Assembly (NCBI RefSeq): GCF_009653635.1
Contig: NZ_PPFD01000003.1
Location: 124,001 to 188,000 of the forward strand
Direction of reading: 5' to 3'
Origin: Endozoicomonas sp. OPT23
GTDB lineage: Bacteria; Pseudomonadota; Gammaproteobacteria; Pseudomonadales; Endozoicomonadaceae
DNA length: 64,000 nucleotides
The notes beneath the pieces are model-generated. The model searched no databases and was not told where the DNA came from. It saw only the letters and a list, made by a program, of their open reading frames with translations. Both the position numbers and the translations under genes were made by a program. Below, piece by piece: positions 44,250 to 52,662 of the stretch. How positions within the stretch are numbered: position 1 is the stretch's first letter; every line of letters starts with the position of its first letter.

Positions 44250-45266
44250 TCAGTTAATGCCAGCAATGTTTTTGACTTTAGCCATGATCTTCGGCCCAAC
44301 CAGACTTTCCATGGTTGACCACTCTTGTTCATAAAGGGCAGCTTTGGCTTTTGCCAGCTCTTTTTCATTGAGCTCAACGACCTTTATGCCAGCCTCTTTA
44401 ACTTTGGTCAGGTAACCTTCATCGATGTTCTGTGCTTCAGACCAGGTCCATGCCAGAGACTCGTCTACTGCTTTCTGCATTTTGGCGCGTTCGGCATCAG
44501 GCAGGTTTTCCCACCAGTCCTTGTTAACCAGCCAGAAAGCATGCTCGAAGTAATCTTTGGTTAGAACATAGGTTTCCAGCACATCCCTCATCTGCCAGAT
44601 TTCTACCGCAGGGCCGAAAGAACGACCATCTACAGCACCCAGTTGCAGGCCTGTGTACAGCTCACCATAAGGCATTGGAACGGCAGAAAAGCCCCAGCTC
44701 TTGAAACGGTTAATGCCCAGTGGCGAAGGCACTACACGCATTTTGATGCCTTTGGCATCCTCAGGAAAATTAGTCGGTACTTTGCCAACGCCTTTACGGA
44801 TGGCGATTGAACCAAAACCGGTGGGAATCATACCCAGCGCAATCAGATCAAGGTCTTCCAGAATGGTGTTATAAACATCCAGCATTGGACCACCAGGGCC
44901 GTATGCCTTGCGTGCAGAGTCCCAGTCATCAACAACATAACCCAGCCAGCTCAGGTCGAGTCGGCGATCAAATTCGGAAGCACCAAATGTCATGGTCATG
45001 GGGATAGCCCCCTGCATGGCCTGTTCGAACTGTGAACTCCAATCGCCCAGATCACCACCTGGGTGATACTCAACATTCATTTTTGAATTTTGTTTCTCCA
45101 GAGACTCCATGAATTTTTCAGATGAAGCATGGAATATATGGTCAGTTGGGTAAGACTGAGCCAAAATGAAATCATTTTTTGCCAGTGCAGACTCAGCTAC
45201 AGGGAGTGAAACGGAAAGAGCTATTGCAATAGTACTGGAAAGCTTTTTCAGCTTATTTTTTATCAT
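44250..45266 (-). CDS. dctP: TRAP transporter solute-binding protein (DctP)
   Basis: This is a 338-residue protein. The signal peptide ends PVAESALA, and the mature part begins KNDFILAQSYPTDHIFHASSEKF. Seen: a Gly/Asp segment GGDLGDWSSQFEQAMQGAIPMTM and the family block KGIKMRVVPSPLGINRFKSWGFSAVPMPYGELYTGLQLGAVDG, with the conserved Arg (MRV) that binds the substrate carboxylate. It captures an organic acid or a zwitterion in the periplasm. The substrate is unknown; the adjacent ald would suit an amino acid. Confidence 0.94.
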   Translation of the reverse strand: MIKNKLKKLSSTIAIALSVSLPVAESALAKNDFILAQSYPTDHIFHASSEKFMESLEKQNSKMNVEYHPGGDLGDWSSQFEQAMQGAIPMTMTFGASEFDRRLDLSWLGYVVDDWDSARKAYGPGGPMLDVYNTILEDLDLIALGMIPTGFGSIAIRKGVGKVPTNFPEDAKGIKMRVVPSPLGINRFKSWGFSAVPMPYGELYTGLQLGAVDGRSFGPAVEIWQMRDVLETYVLTKDYFEHAFWLVNKDWWENLPDAERAKMQKAVDESLAWTWSEAQNIDEGYLTKVKEAGIKVVELNEKELAKAKAALYEQEWSTMESLVGPKIMAKVKNIAGIN

Positions 45267-45334
45267 CAGAGATACTCCGATTTTATTATTGTTTTTCGGC
45301 TTATCTGAACAAACACAATCATGTTTATCAGGTG

Positions 45335-45418
45335 CTAATTAGACTGAAGTAGCTTTGATTGCAGATAAATTACTTTTTTCTAATCTCTAGTTAATCATTC
45401 ACTTAACCTAATGATTAG
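45335..45418. promoter_or_regulatory. CTAAT/ATTAG dyads in the dctP-LysR intergenic region
   Basis: CTAATTAG (45335-45342) and CTAATGATTAG (45408-45418) are palindromes of the same half-site, and a further CTAAT lies between them (45380-45384). They sit between dctP and a LysR gene and could be its operators. The region 45267-45557 shows no gene. Confidence 0.4.
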
Positions 45419-45557
45419 AAACTTAAAGGAAGCCTCAACAACACTCTCTGAAGATAATAATCACACTCACTTGTTTTAATTAATTTATAAACGACGCAGC
45501 TCTGTTACCTCCACAATTTTGAATGCTGTAGGAAATAACAGAGTCTGGTTATTGAAA

Positions 45558-46466
45558 CTATACCAACGGCCAGTTAATCACTGAAGACAGATACTCTTCG
45601 GTATAGTCCATAAACACTCGAGCAGCTCTGGGTAACTGCTGATGGGCAGGTATCATTGCACTCAGGCTGCCTTTCCCAAGACGCCAGTCATCCAGCAATG
45701 GTGTCAGGCTGCCATCCTGAATGAGTGGCCCAGCCATTAAGGTTGGCAATACGGCAATTCCCATTCCAGCAACAGCCGCTTCCCGAATCAGGGAATAACA
45801 ACTGAATACTATTTCTTCCTGAGGGGATATTTTTGACCAGTTTTTACCGTCTCTGTTGTCAAATTGCCAGGCCAATGACTTGCCGCCATTTTTTAAGGTC
45901 AGGCAATCGTAGTGCAGCAGGTCTTCCGGCAACTTTGGTTCTGATGCCTGACCAATGTATTCCGGTGATGCAACCAGTTGGTGAGCATAGTTCAGCAGTG
46001 TTACCGATGTTGTTCGGTGATCTTCCTGATGCTCAGTACTGAATACGATATCCGCTGTTCCGGATATCAACTCATTGCCGTCATAATGATTACTGACACT
46101 GACTGCAATATCGGGATAGTGCCTTCGGAAACGCCTTACCAAAGGCAGAAACAGGTGTTTACTGTACCCCTGTGGAATCACTACTCTGACCAGCCCTGAG
46201 GGCAAATCACGACTGCATGATAGATTAGCCTCAGCGTCCTTCAACGACATAATCGCGCTGGCACAACTGTCGTACAGGTCTTCACCGGCAATGGTAAGAC
46301 GCATACGACGTGTACTTCGCTCTAACAGCCGGGCCTCCAGCTGTTTTTCCAGAGCCTGTATACGACGGCTAATAGTTGATACCGGCAGATCCAGCTTTCT
46401 GGAAGCTGCGGAGAGACTGCCGGTTTCAGCGACACTGATAAATATATTTACTGCATTAAGATCCAT
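45558..46466 (-). CDS. LysR-family transcriptional regulator
   Basis: This is a 302-residue protein. The N-terminal HTH is NIFISVAETGSLSAASRKLD with PVSTISRRIQALEKQLEARL, of the subgroup that often regulates nearby catabolic or efflux genes. The effector domain follows from residue 85. It lies upstream of dctPQM-ald on the same strand, separated by 291 bp of AT-rich sequence with palindromes, and is divergent from the T6SS cluster. Confidence 0.9.
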   Translation of the reverse strand: MDLNAVNIFISVAETGSLSAASRKLDLPVSTISRRIQALEKQLEARLLERSTRRMRLTIAGEDLYDSCASAIMSLKDAEANLSCSRDLPSGLVRVVIPQGYSKHLFLPLVRRFRRHYPDIAVSVSNHYDGNELISGTADIVFSTEHQEDHRTTSVTLLNYAHQLVASPEYIGQASEPKLPEDLLHYDCLTLKNGGKSLAWQFDNRDGKNWSKISPQEEIVFSCYSLIREAAVAGMGIAVLPTLMAGPLIQDGSLTPLLDDWRLGKGSLSAMIPAHQQLPRAARVFMDYTEEYLSSVINWPLV

Positions 46467-46681
46467 GGGGGCGGATTTTACTTAAAAAAACTATTTCAGC
46501 TCCATCAATATTATCCCGTTTTCGCAAAAGTGATTTGCAATTCTCTGCATTAAAAACCTTTTCTTTCTCCTTATTCTCAATTCACAGCTTTTCACAGATA
46601 TTTATCTCGAAAGCACTTTATATCTCAGCCGCTTGCCTTATCGCTGGCGCTTAACTGTTTTTAAGTATTGAGGTCACTCTT

Positions 46682-48226
46682 TTGCCTTTGAGTTTCACCA
46701 GACATTCAGCAAGCTCAGCCGAAACAGGCAGGAATGGCCTTGGTCCATCCATTGCCCGGTTAAGCTTTGTACTGTCACTGGCATTGGCTCTGGGTGGCTG
46801 CACTGTTCTGGAGAAAAGAACAGAGGCCGAGCTGGCTTATGAATATCAGCTGAACAGTTATCAGCTAAAAGCGCCCGAAATGGCGCTGCTTTCTGATCAC
46901 TGGTTACTGACTCAGTCCAGGCAGTCTTACCTGCGACTGGCAAACGTTTTGCCTGAACTAACACCTGATTTACAGCCTGTTGAAAATACAAAAGCTCTCG
47001 ATCCATCTGAACAACTGGTTTTCCACTGGCTAGAAGCACAACTGAAGTCCTCACCCAGGAATGCTGATGCCAAGGCTCATTATGCTTTGCTGGTATGGCT
47101 GGGTTATGGCAATGAAAAGATCCAGATAGAAAGAAACAAGAAAGCGCTCTCCCTGCTTAAGCAAGTCAATAGCAGCAATGCATTCAGTCAGTACCTGACA
47201 GGTGTTATCCAGCTGAACCTGAATCCGGCCGAAGCAGAAAAACAGTTGAGAAAATCTTCAGCTCAAAACTATGCACCGGCTCAGTTGGCTCTGGCACGGC
47301 TTTATCTGGGGCAGACACTTTTTTCTAAAACACCTTCTGCTCAAGCACCAGCCAACGACTCTGGCCGTTTGCCTCTGAATGACCACAAGGCCAGAACTCA
47401 ACTGACGGCCTTACTGAGTAATCGATCCGCAACCTCAAAGAACCATCAACAGGCCAAAACCTGGCTGGCGGTCATGAATTTCTATGGAATCGGTGGCAGC
47501 AAAAACACCGGCGCGGCCTATGGGCTACTCAGCGCAGACACAAAAGTGTCTGAACTTTTATACCTGAAAGCTTTGATGCAGATGCACGGCATTGGCACAA
47601 AAGCCAACCCTCAATCCGCAGAATCTCTGCTGAAAGCGGCCACCAGGGCGGGCAGTTTGAATGCAGCTAACGAGCTGGCTCTAACACTGTTTAATTCTGA
47701 CTCTACAGATTCAGACGCCAGTGAAGGCAAACGTTATTTACAACAGGCAGCAGCCAAAGGTTCAGCCATTGCCGCCTATAACCTTGGCCTGTCTCTGTAC
47801 GACGGCATTAATCAACCTGCCAATCTTAATGCAGCAGAAGTCTGGATTAATACCGCTGCAGATCAGAAATTACTCGAAGCCATTCGTGCGTCTCTCTATC
47901 TGAAACTGAGCGATCGCAGCTGGTTCCCTGATAAGCAGGAAACCGCAGCCCTGAAACAACAACTCGAACACCTCGCCTTGCAAGGGGATCGCTGGAGCAG
48001 TTACGCCCTGGGCACTCTGTTGCTGCAGGGACAGGGGCAACCGGTAAACCTTCAGTCTGGCTACGCCTGGCTGAATGTCGCCGTCGCTCTTGGCTATCAG
48101 CCAGCCGCCACTTTACGCGACACAGCAGCCCTGCAATTGAGCAGACCGGAACTGAATCAGGCTCAAACGCTTTCCCAAAGCTTCTTTGATCGTATTCAAC
48201 AGGTTGAGGAAGGTACCGAATCATGA
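46682..48226 (+). CDS. Sel1-repeat lipoprotein at the head of the T6SS cluster
   Basis: This is a 514-residue protein starting at TTG 46682, with TGAGGT about 7 nt upstream. An N-terminal signal ends in the lipobox LALGGC, giving a lipidated Cys near residue 39. The rest is alpha-helical, with Sel1-like repeats in the second half (AKTWLAVMNFYGIGG, YLKALMQMHGIGTKANPQSA, GSAIAAYNLGLSLYDG, SSYALGTLLLQGQGQPVN). The stop overlaps the tssA start by ATGA, so it is coupled to T6SS expression. Sel1 proteins usually form protein-protein scaffolds. It is not a TssJ by sequence. Confidence 0.78.
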   Translation: MPLSFTRHSASSAETGRNGLGPSIARLSFVLSLALALGGCTVLEKRTEAELAYEYQLNSYQLKAPEMALLSDHWLLTQSRQSYLRLANVLPELTPDLQPVENTKALDPSEQLVFHWLEAQLKSSPRNADAKAHYALLVWLGYGNEKIQIERNKKALSLLKQVNSSNAFSQYLTGVIQLNLNPAEAEKQLRKSSAQNYAPAQLALARLYLGQTLFSKTPSAQAPANDSGRLPLNDHKARTQLTALLSNRSATSKNHQQAKTWLAVMNFYGIGGSKNTGAAYGLLSADTKVSELLYLKALMQMHGIGTKANPQSAESLLKAATRAGSLNAANELALTLFNSDSTDSDASEGKRYLQQAAAKGSAIAAYNLGLSLYDGINQPANLNAAEVWINTAADQKLLEAIRASLYLKLSDRSWFPDKQETAALKQQLEHLALQGDRWSSYALGTLLLQGQGQPVNLQSGYAWLNVAVALGYQPAATLRDTAALQLSRPELNQAQTLSQSFFDRIQQVEEGTES

Positions 48227-49698
48227 AAATTGCACAGCACCTGAATGAACTGACTCAGCCTATAGAAGGCGCAAATCCGGCTGGCAGCTATCTGAAAGAC
48301 GATCGTTCACTCTATCGACCACTCAGAAACAGCTACAACATTGCTCAGACCGCTTTCCGAAAGTTGACCAACAACCCACCGGAAGATGAACTGGACGACC
48401 TGATTCAGACGAATCAGGACAGCTGGCAGGAATTGTCTAGCCAGCTGGTTGATGTGATCAAACATCAATCCAAAGACCTTGAATGCATCAGTTGGCTGAC
48501 TCTGGCTCAGATGTTCTCAAGAGATCCTTATGAAAACCTGACGGCCTGCCTGCATCTGATGACCTCTGTCGTTGAGCAGTTTGGTGAACAGGTTCAACCA
48601 CGAGTACCTGACAACAAACTTCGGGCACAGGATGAGGCAGGAAAGAAGGCTGAAATAGCCAGCCTGCAACTGCGCCCTGTGACTCAGGTTTTTGGTGAAT
48701 CAGAAGACACCTGCCTTTTGTCACTACCACTGAGAATGCTGCCGCTTCTGTCAGATATTGATTACGTTTCCTGTCGCAGTGCTGAATCACAGGAACAACG
48801 GGCCGCCCTGCAACAACGAGCCAGACAGGCTCTGGGCAGTGAGCAGTCCGAAGTGATCGCCCGTATTAATGCCATGGGCGATGCTGTGGAAGCACTGGAC
48901 ATACTCGAAGGCGCTTTGGCTGCTTACTCTGGGGCGTGTGGTTCGTCCGGGGTAAGCAGCCGTTTTTTAAAGAAGCAGCTGACCGATAATCTCAACGCCA
49001 TGCAGTCGCTGACCGAAGGTGTACTGGTGCCATGGCCTCTGGACGCACGAAAACAGACAGCTGTCGTTGTAGAAGAAAGTGACAGTGAAAAAAATGCAGA
49101 AAATATTGAATCCGGTGCATCCGAAGACGAAGTAGCGTCGTATAAAAAGACAACAGCAAGAGAAGCATCTGCCGAAACCGGTGAACAGATATTTAACCGT
49201 GACCAGGCCTTCCAGCAGCTGCGACTGATCGCTAATTACTTTGCCCGAACCGAGCCTCAGAGTCCGGTGTCCAGCATGATCGAAAAGGTTATTCGCTGGG
49301 GTTACACACCACTGCCGGATCTGATTAATGAACTGGTTCAGGGTAATGACAACCTGATGGGACGCATCAGTGAACTGACCGGAATGACTGCTGAAAAAGT
49401 GCATATTCCTGGAGTTCCTGCCCAGGGGTTGATTGCTCCACCTCAGGCAGCGTCTGAAACTTCCAATGCGGAAGCTGCGCCAGAGATGAGCAAGACCGAA
49501 CAAAAGCCTCAACAGGAAGTTAGGCCAGAACCACCAGCACCAGCGGTAACAGCTGAGCCGGTAGCCAAAACTGAAGAGTCAGAGCGAAGTGGCATTCCTG
49601 CCTTTGTCAATCTGCCTTCACCCAGGGAAAAGAAACCTGCAGCGAATAAACCAACGGGCCCCGGAGGAATTGATCTGGCCAGCCTGGGGATTCGTTGA
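48223..49698 (+). CDS. tssA: T6SS protein TssA
   Basis: This is a 491-residue protein. The N-terminal ImpA_N domain (LTQPIEGANPAGSYLKDDR, then LVDVIKHQSKDLECISWLT) is followed by a variable middle, and a C-terminal part with LRLIANYFARTEPQSPVSSM and IEKVIRWGYTPLPDLINEL, typical of TssA. A Pro/Glu-rich tail of about 80 residues follows. TssA rings sit at the baseplate or sheath end and guide tail assembly. It begins within the ATGA overlap with the lipoprotein gene. Confidence 0.9.
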   Translation: MKIAQHLNELTQPIEGANPAGSYLKDDRSLYRPLRNSYNIAQTAFRKLTNNPPEDELDDLIQTNQDSWQELSSQLVDVIKHQSKDLECISWLTLAQMFSRDPYENLTACLHLMTSVVEQFGEQVQPRVPDNKLRAQDEAGKKAEIASLQLRPVTQVFGESEDTCLLSLPLRMLPLLSDIDYVSCRSAESQEQRAALQQRARQALGSEQSEVIARINAMGDAVEALDILEGALAAYSGACGSSGVSSRFLKKQLTDNLNAMQSLTEGVLVPWPLDARKQTAVVVEESDSEKNAENIESGASEDEVASYKKTTAREASAETGEQIFNRDQAFQQLRLIANYFARTEPQSPVSSMIEKVIRWGYTPLPDLINELVQGNDNLMGRISELTGMTAEKVHIPGVPAQGLIAPPQAASETSNAEAAPEMSKTEQKPQQEVRPEPPAPAVTAEPVAKTEESERSGIPAFVNLPSPREKKPAANKPTGPGGIDLASLGIR

Positions 49699-49717
49699 CG
49701 CTTAAAAAACCCGGAAC

Positions 49718-49759
49718 AAAAGACTGAAACTATTAAATCATTTATTAACAGTCTTTTTT
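49718..49759 (+). terminator. possible hairpin between tssA and hcp
   Basis: AAAAGACTG (49718-49726) pairs with CAGTCTTTT (49749-49757) across a 22-nt AT-rich loop, ending in T. It lies 20 bp after the tssA stop and before hcp. The loop is long, so the structure is uncertain. Confidence 0.35.
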
Positions 49760-49796
49760 CCACCATTAAACGAGTGAAATCGTAGGGGTATTTATC

Positions 49797-50336
49797 ATGG
49801 CTAACATGTACATGAAGATTGGTTCCACCGAAAGCACTGGCGACGCAACTGCTGCTTACAGTGGTGATGCCGGTGTTTCCGCTGGCGGCTGGTTTGCCAT
49901 TCGCTCTTTCAACTGGGGCGCTGCCCGTTCCGTAACAATGGACATCGGTAACGGCATGAACCGTGACTCCGGCATGGTGGCCATGAGCGAAATCTCCGTA
50001 AGCAAGGAGATGGATGGTGCTTCTGAAAACATCCTGTCCCGCATGTACGTTCCTGGTGAAGCCGGTGACGAAGTTCAGATCATCGTAACCAAGCCAGCTC
50101 GTACCGGCCAGGGCCAGGAAGTTTACCTGCAAATGACCATGGAACACGCCCGTATTGTTAACTACTCCCTGAGTGCTTCCGATGGCGCAACGCCATTTGA
50201 AAACGTTGCTGTAGCTTACAGCAAAGTAACTATCAAGCGCTGGAATGAAGACGAAGGCGGCAACATGGTTGCTGGCGGCGACGTTACTTACGATCTGCCT
50301 ACCGGCACAGCTGAGTCTCACTCTATTAGTGGCTAA
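49797..50336 (+). CDS. hcp: T6SS inner-tube protein Hcp (TssD)
   Basis: This is a 179-residue protein, close to the usual 160-175. Seen: IGSTESTGDATAAYSGDAG, GGWFAIRSFNWGAARSVTMD, and EVYLQMTMEHARIVNYSLS followed by PFENVAVAYSKVTIKRW, all typical Hcp strands. Hexamers stack to form the tube that carries effectors. The codon choice and good Shine-Dalgarno (TAGGGGT) suggest high expression. It is flanked by hairpins on both sides, so its message may be separately stabilised. Confidence 0.95.
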   Translation: MANMYMKIGSTESTGDATAAYSGDAGVSAGGWFAIRSFNWGAARSVTMDIGNGMNRDSGMVAMSEISVSKEMDGASENILSRMYVPGEAGDEVQIIVTKPARTGQGQEVYLQMTMEHARIVNYSLSASDGATPFENVAVAYSKVTIKRWNEDEGGNMVAGGDVTYDLPTGTAESHSISG

Positions 50337-50364
50337 AGGCTCTATTGGGGCTGAAGGCTCTATT

Positions 50365-50401
50365 AACCGTCCGGGAACTGTTAATTCAATTCCGGGCGGT
50401 T
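50365..50401 (+). terminator. stem-loop after hcp
   Basis: AACCGTCCGGGAA pairs with TTCCGGGCGGTT (one G-U and one bulge) with an AT-rich loop and an AT-rich tail. Just before it, AAGGCTCTATT is repeated (50335-50345 and 50354-50364). It probably ends or attenuates transcription after hcp. Confidence 0.55.
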
Positions 50402-50506
50402 AATTAAATTAAATGGTCGTCTGTTGGTATAAACCACCTTTTGAATACCTATGACGATTTAAAAACTGATTCAACAGTTCATTCATAATAATCGGGATTT
50501 ACAGCA

Positions 50507-51034
50507 GTGGCTCTCAATTCACAACATAAGCGTATCAGCAAGAACCGCGTCAGCCTGACCTATGATGTCGAAACCAATGGTGCAACAGAAAACAGAGAAT
50601 TGCCGTTTGTTGTCGGTGTAGTTGGGGACTTCGCCGGTCATAAGCCGGAACACGAAAAAGAAGAAGTCGATTTCCGCAGCTTTATCGATATCGACAAAGA
50701 TAACTTTGACACCGTGATGAGCAAGGTTGATCCGAAACTCAGTTATAAGGTCGATAATCGTTTAACCGCTTCTGATGGGCAAGAGTCTGATGAAGAATTT
50801 GCAGTCAATCTGTCGTTCAAATCCATGAAAGATTTTGAACCGGTTAACGTTGCCAAACAGATTGAACCGCTCCGTGAATTGATGGAAATCCGCAACCAGC
50901 TCAAGGAACTGCTGTCCAAGGCAGACCGCTCCCGTGATCTGGAAAAACTGTTGAAAGAAATCCTGCAAAATCAGGAAGCCAGCTCGTCGCTGATTTCCGA
51001 GCTGGGTCTGGGTAACGCTGAAGGAGAAGCATAA
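50507..51034 (+). CDS. tssB: T6SS sheath small subunit TssB (VipA)
   Basis: This is a 175-residue protein starting at GTG 50507, with CGGGAT upstream. Seen: the N-terminal RISKNRVSLTYDVET and PFVVGVVGDFAGH, RSFIDIDKDNFDTVMSKVDPKL in the middle and the helical C-terminus SKADRSRDLEKLLKEIL, all typical of TssB. It forms the contractile sheath with TssC, whose start codon shares one base with its stop. Confidence 0.96.
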   Translation: MALNSQHKRISKNRVSLTYDVETNGATENRELPFVVGVVGDFAGHKPEHEKEEVDFRSFIDIDKDNFDTVMSKVDPKLSYKVDNRLTASDGQESDEEFAVNLSFKSMKDFEPVNVAKQIEPLRELMEIRNQLKELLSKADRSRDLEKLLKEILQNQEASSSLISELGLGNAEGEA

Positions 51035-52512
51035 TGAGTGAAGCAGCACAGCTGGAAGCAGCGCAGTCAGAAACGACTGAATCCCTGAGCTTTCTCGATC
51101 AGGCTATCGCCGCGACAACCCAGACGCCTGAAGATACCACCAAGGAACTGCTGTCCGTTTTGATGGGACAGGTGATGGAAGGTACGGTCAGCTGGGACAA
51201 AAACCTGACCAAAACCATTGAAGATGCCATTGTTGGCCTTGATGCCAAAATCTCCGAGCAACTCTCTGAAGCCATGCATAATGAGGCTTTCCAAAAACTG
51301 GAAGGCTCCTGGCGCGGCATGCAGAAACTGGTGAAGAACAGTGAGCTGGGTTCTCAACAAAAAGTTCGCCTGATCGATTTCACCCGTGACGAACTGCTTG
51401 AACAATTCGAAGATGCGCCTGCCGTTGACCGCAGTCGTTTCTTCAACCTGATTTACCAGCACGAATACGGCACCGCCGGTGGTGAACCTTTCGGTCTGCT
51501 GCTGGGTGACTATGAGTTCTCCCATAAAGACGAAGACGTTGCCCTGCTTCGCTATGTCGGCGAAGTAGCCGCTGCCGCACATGCACCCTTCATTTCAGCA
51601 GCCAACCCTTCACTGTTTGATTTCAAGAGTTTTGAAAACTTCAATGAAGGCAAGCCAGTCGCTGCTGGTTTTGATACACCGGCTTACGCCAGCTGGAACT
51701 CTTTCCGTGACAGCGATGACTCCCGCTATGTCACTCTGACCCTGCCAAGAACACTGGCTCGTATGCCATACGGCAATGGTGGCAGCAAAGTTAAAGAATT
51801 TAACTTTGAAGAGTTTGGTGAAGCTGCAAACGGCGAACGTCGTCCTGACAATCAGGACCAGTTTACCTGGAGCAACGCGGCTTACGACCTGGGTCTGCTG
51901 ATCAATAATTCTTTCACCAAATACGGCTGGTGTACTGCGATTCGTGGCGCAGAAAATGGCGGTAAAGTCGAAAGTCTGCCTAACTTCGTCTACAAATCTG
52001 ATGCAGGTGATCAGGTTCAGCAGTGTCCAACTGAGGTTAACCTGACCGACGAGCGTGAGAAAGAGCTGTCCGATCTCGGTCTGCTGCCACTGGTTCACTA
52101 CAAGAACAGTGACTTCGCCGTATTTATGGGTGCGCAAACAGTTCAACGCCCAAAGACGTTTACTGATCCGGACGCAACAGCTAACGCCTCTATCTCGGCT
52201 CGCCTGCCTTACATCATGGCCAGCTCCCGCATTGCTCACTACCTGAAGGTAATGGGGCGCGACAAGATCGGTTCAGCCATGGACCCGTCTGACGTTCAAA
52301 GCGATATGGCGTCATGGATCAATCAATATGTGAACCCGAACGCCGTTGGTAACGACGCCAAGGCGCAGAAGCCACTGCGTGAAGCCGTGGTGAAGGTAGT
52401 CGAGCAGACTGGCCGCCCTGGCTGCTACTCCGCCATTGCCTACCTGCGTCCATGGCTGCAGATGGAAGAACTGACCACTTCCCTGCGTATGGTTGCCAAC
52501 ATTCCAGGTTAA
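51034..52512 (+). CDS. tssC: T6SS sheath large subunit TssC (VipB)
   Basis: This is a 492-residue protein. Seen: QKLEGSWRGMQKLVKNSELG, the FGLLLGDYEFSH strand, EVAAAAHAPFISAANPSLF, SDDSRYVTLTLPR, and the C-terminal sheath-core motifs RIAHYLKVMGRDKIGS and LREAVVKVVEQTGRPGCYSA. It is a canonical sheath large subunit. The start overlaps the tssB stop, and the two are made together. Confidence 0.97.
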   Translation: MSEAAQLEAAQSETTESLSFLDQAIAATTQTPEDTTKELLSVLMGQVMEGTVSWDKNLTKTIEDAIVGLDAKISEQLSEAMHNEAFQKLEGSWRGMQKLVKNSELGSQQKVRLIDFTRDELLEQFEDAPAVDRSRFFNLIYQHEYGTAGGEPFGLLLGDYEFSHKDEDVALLRYVGEVAAAAHAPFISAANPSLFDFKSFENFNEGKPVAAGFDTPAYASWNSFRDSDDSRYVTLTLPRTLARMPYGNGGSKVKEFNFEEFGEAANGERRPDNQDQFTWSNAAYDLGLLINNSFTKYGWCTAIRGAENGGKVESLPNFVYKSDAGDQVQQCPTEVNLTDEREKELSDLGLLPLVHYKNSDFAVFMGAQTVQRPKTFTDPDATANASISARLPYIMASSRIAHYLKVMGRDKIGSAMDPSDVQSDMASWINQYVNPNAVGNDAKAQKPLREAVVKVVEQTGRPGCYSAIAYLRPWLQMEELTTSLRMVANIPG

Positions 52513-52533
52513 AAGCAGCCTGGTTAACGTTTC

Positions 52534-52558
52534 TGGCTCTCTTTCAATCTGAGAGCCA
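52534..52558 (+). terminator. hairpin just after tssC
   Basis: TGGCTCTC (52534-52541) and GAGAGCCA (52551-52558) form a perfect 8-bp stem with a 9-nt loop, 22 bp after the tssC stop. An A run, not a T run, follows, so it may be an mRNA end or processing structure instead of a strong terminator. Confidence 0.5.
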
Positions 52559-52567
52559 AAAGAGTGT

Positions 52568-52633
52568 GTCGGAGGTGAAGTTGTTGTATGAGTGGAATGC
52601 CGTCCATTGTCTACTCTCAGCTTCATCTCCGAC
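52568..52633 (+). repeat. long stem with 40-nt loop between the two tssC genes
   Basis: GTCGGAGGTGAAG (52568-52580) can pair with CTTCATCTCCGAC (52621-52633), 13 bp with one G-U pair. The structure ends 29 bp before the second tssC-like start, so it could influence its translation or message processing. Confidence 0.5.
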
Positions 52634-52662
52634 TCTTATCAGACAGGCTTTAGAGGCCTATT

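Noticed and set aside
49509-50321. 270-codon reverse frame across hcp
   Set aside because: Antisense to hcp and the tssA tail; no start signal and no domain.
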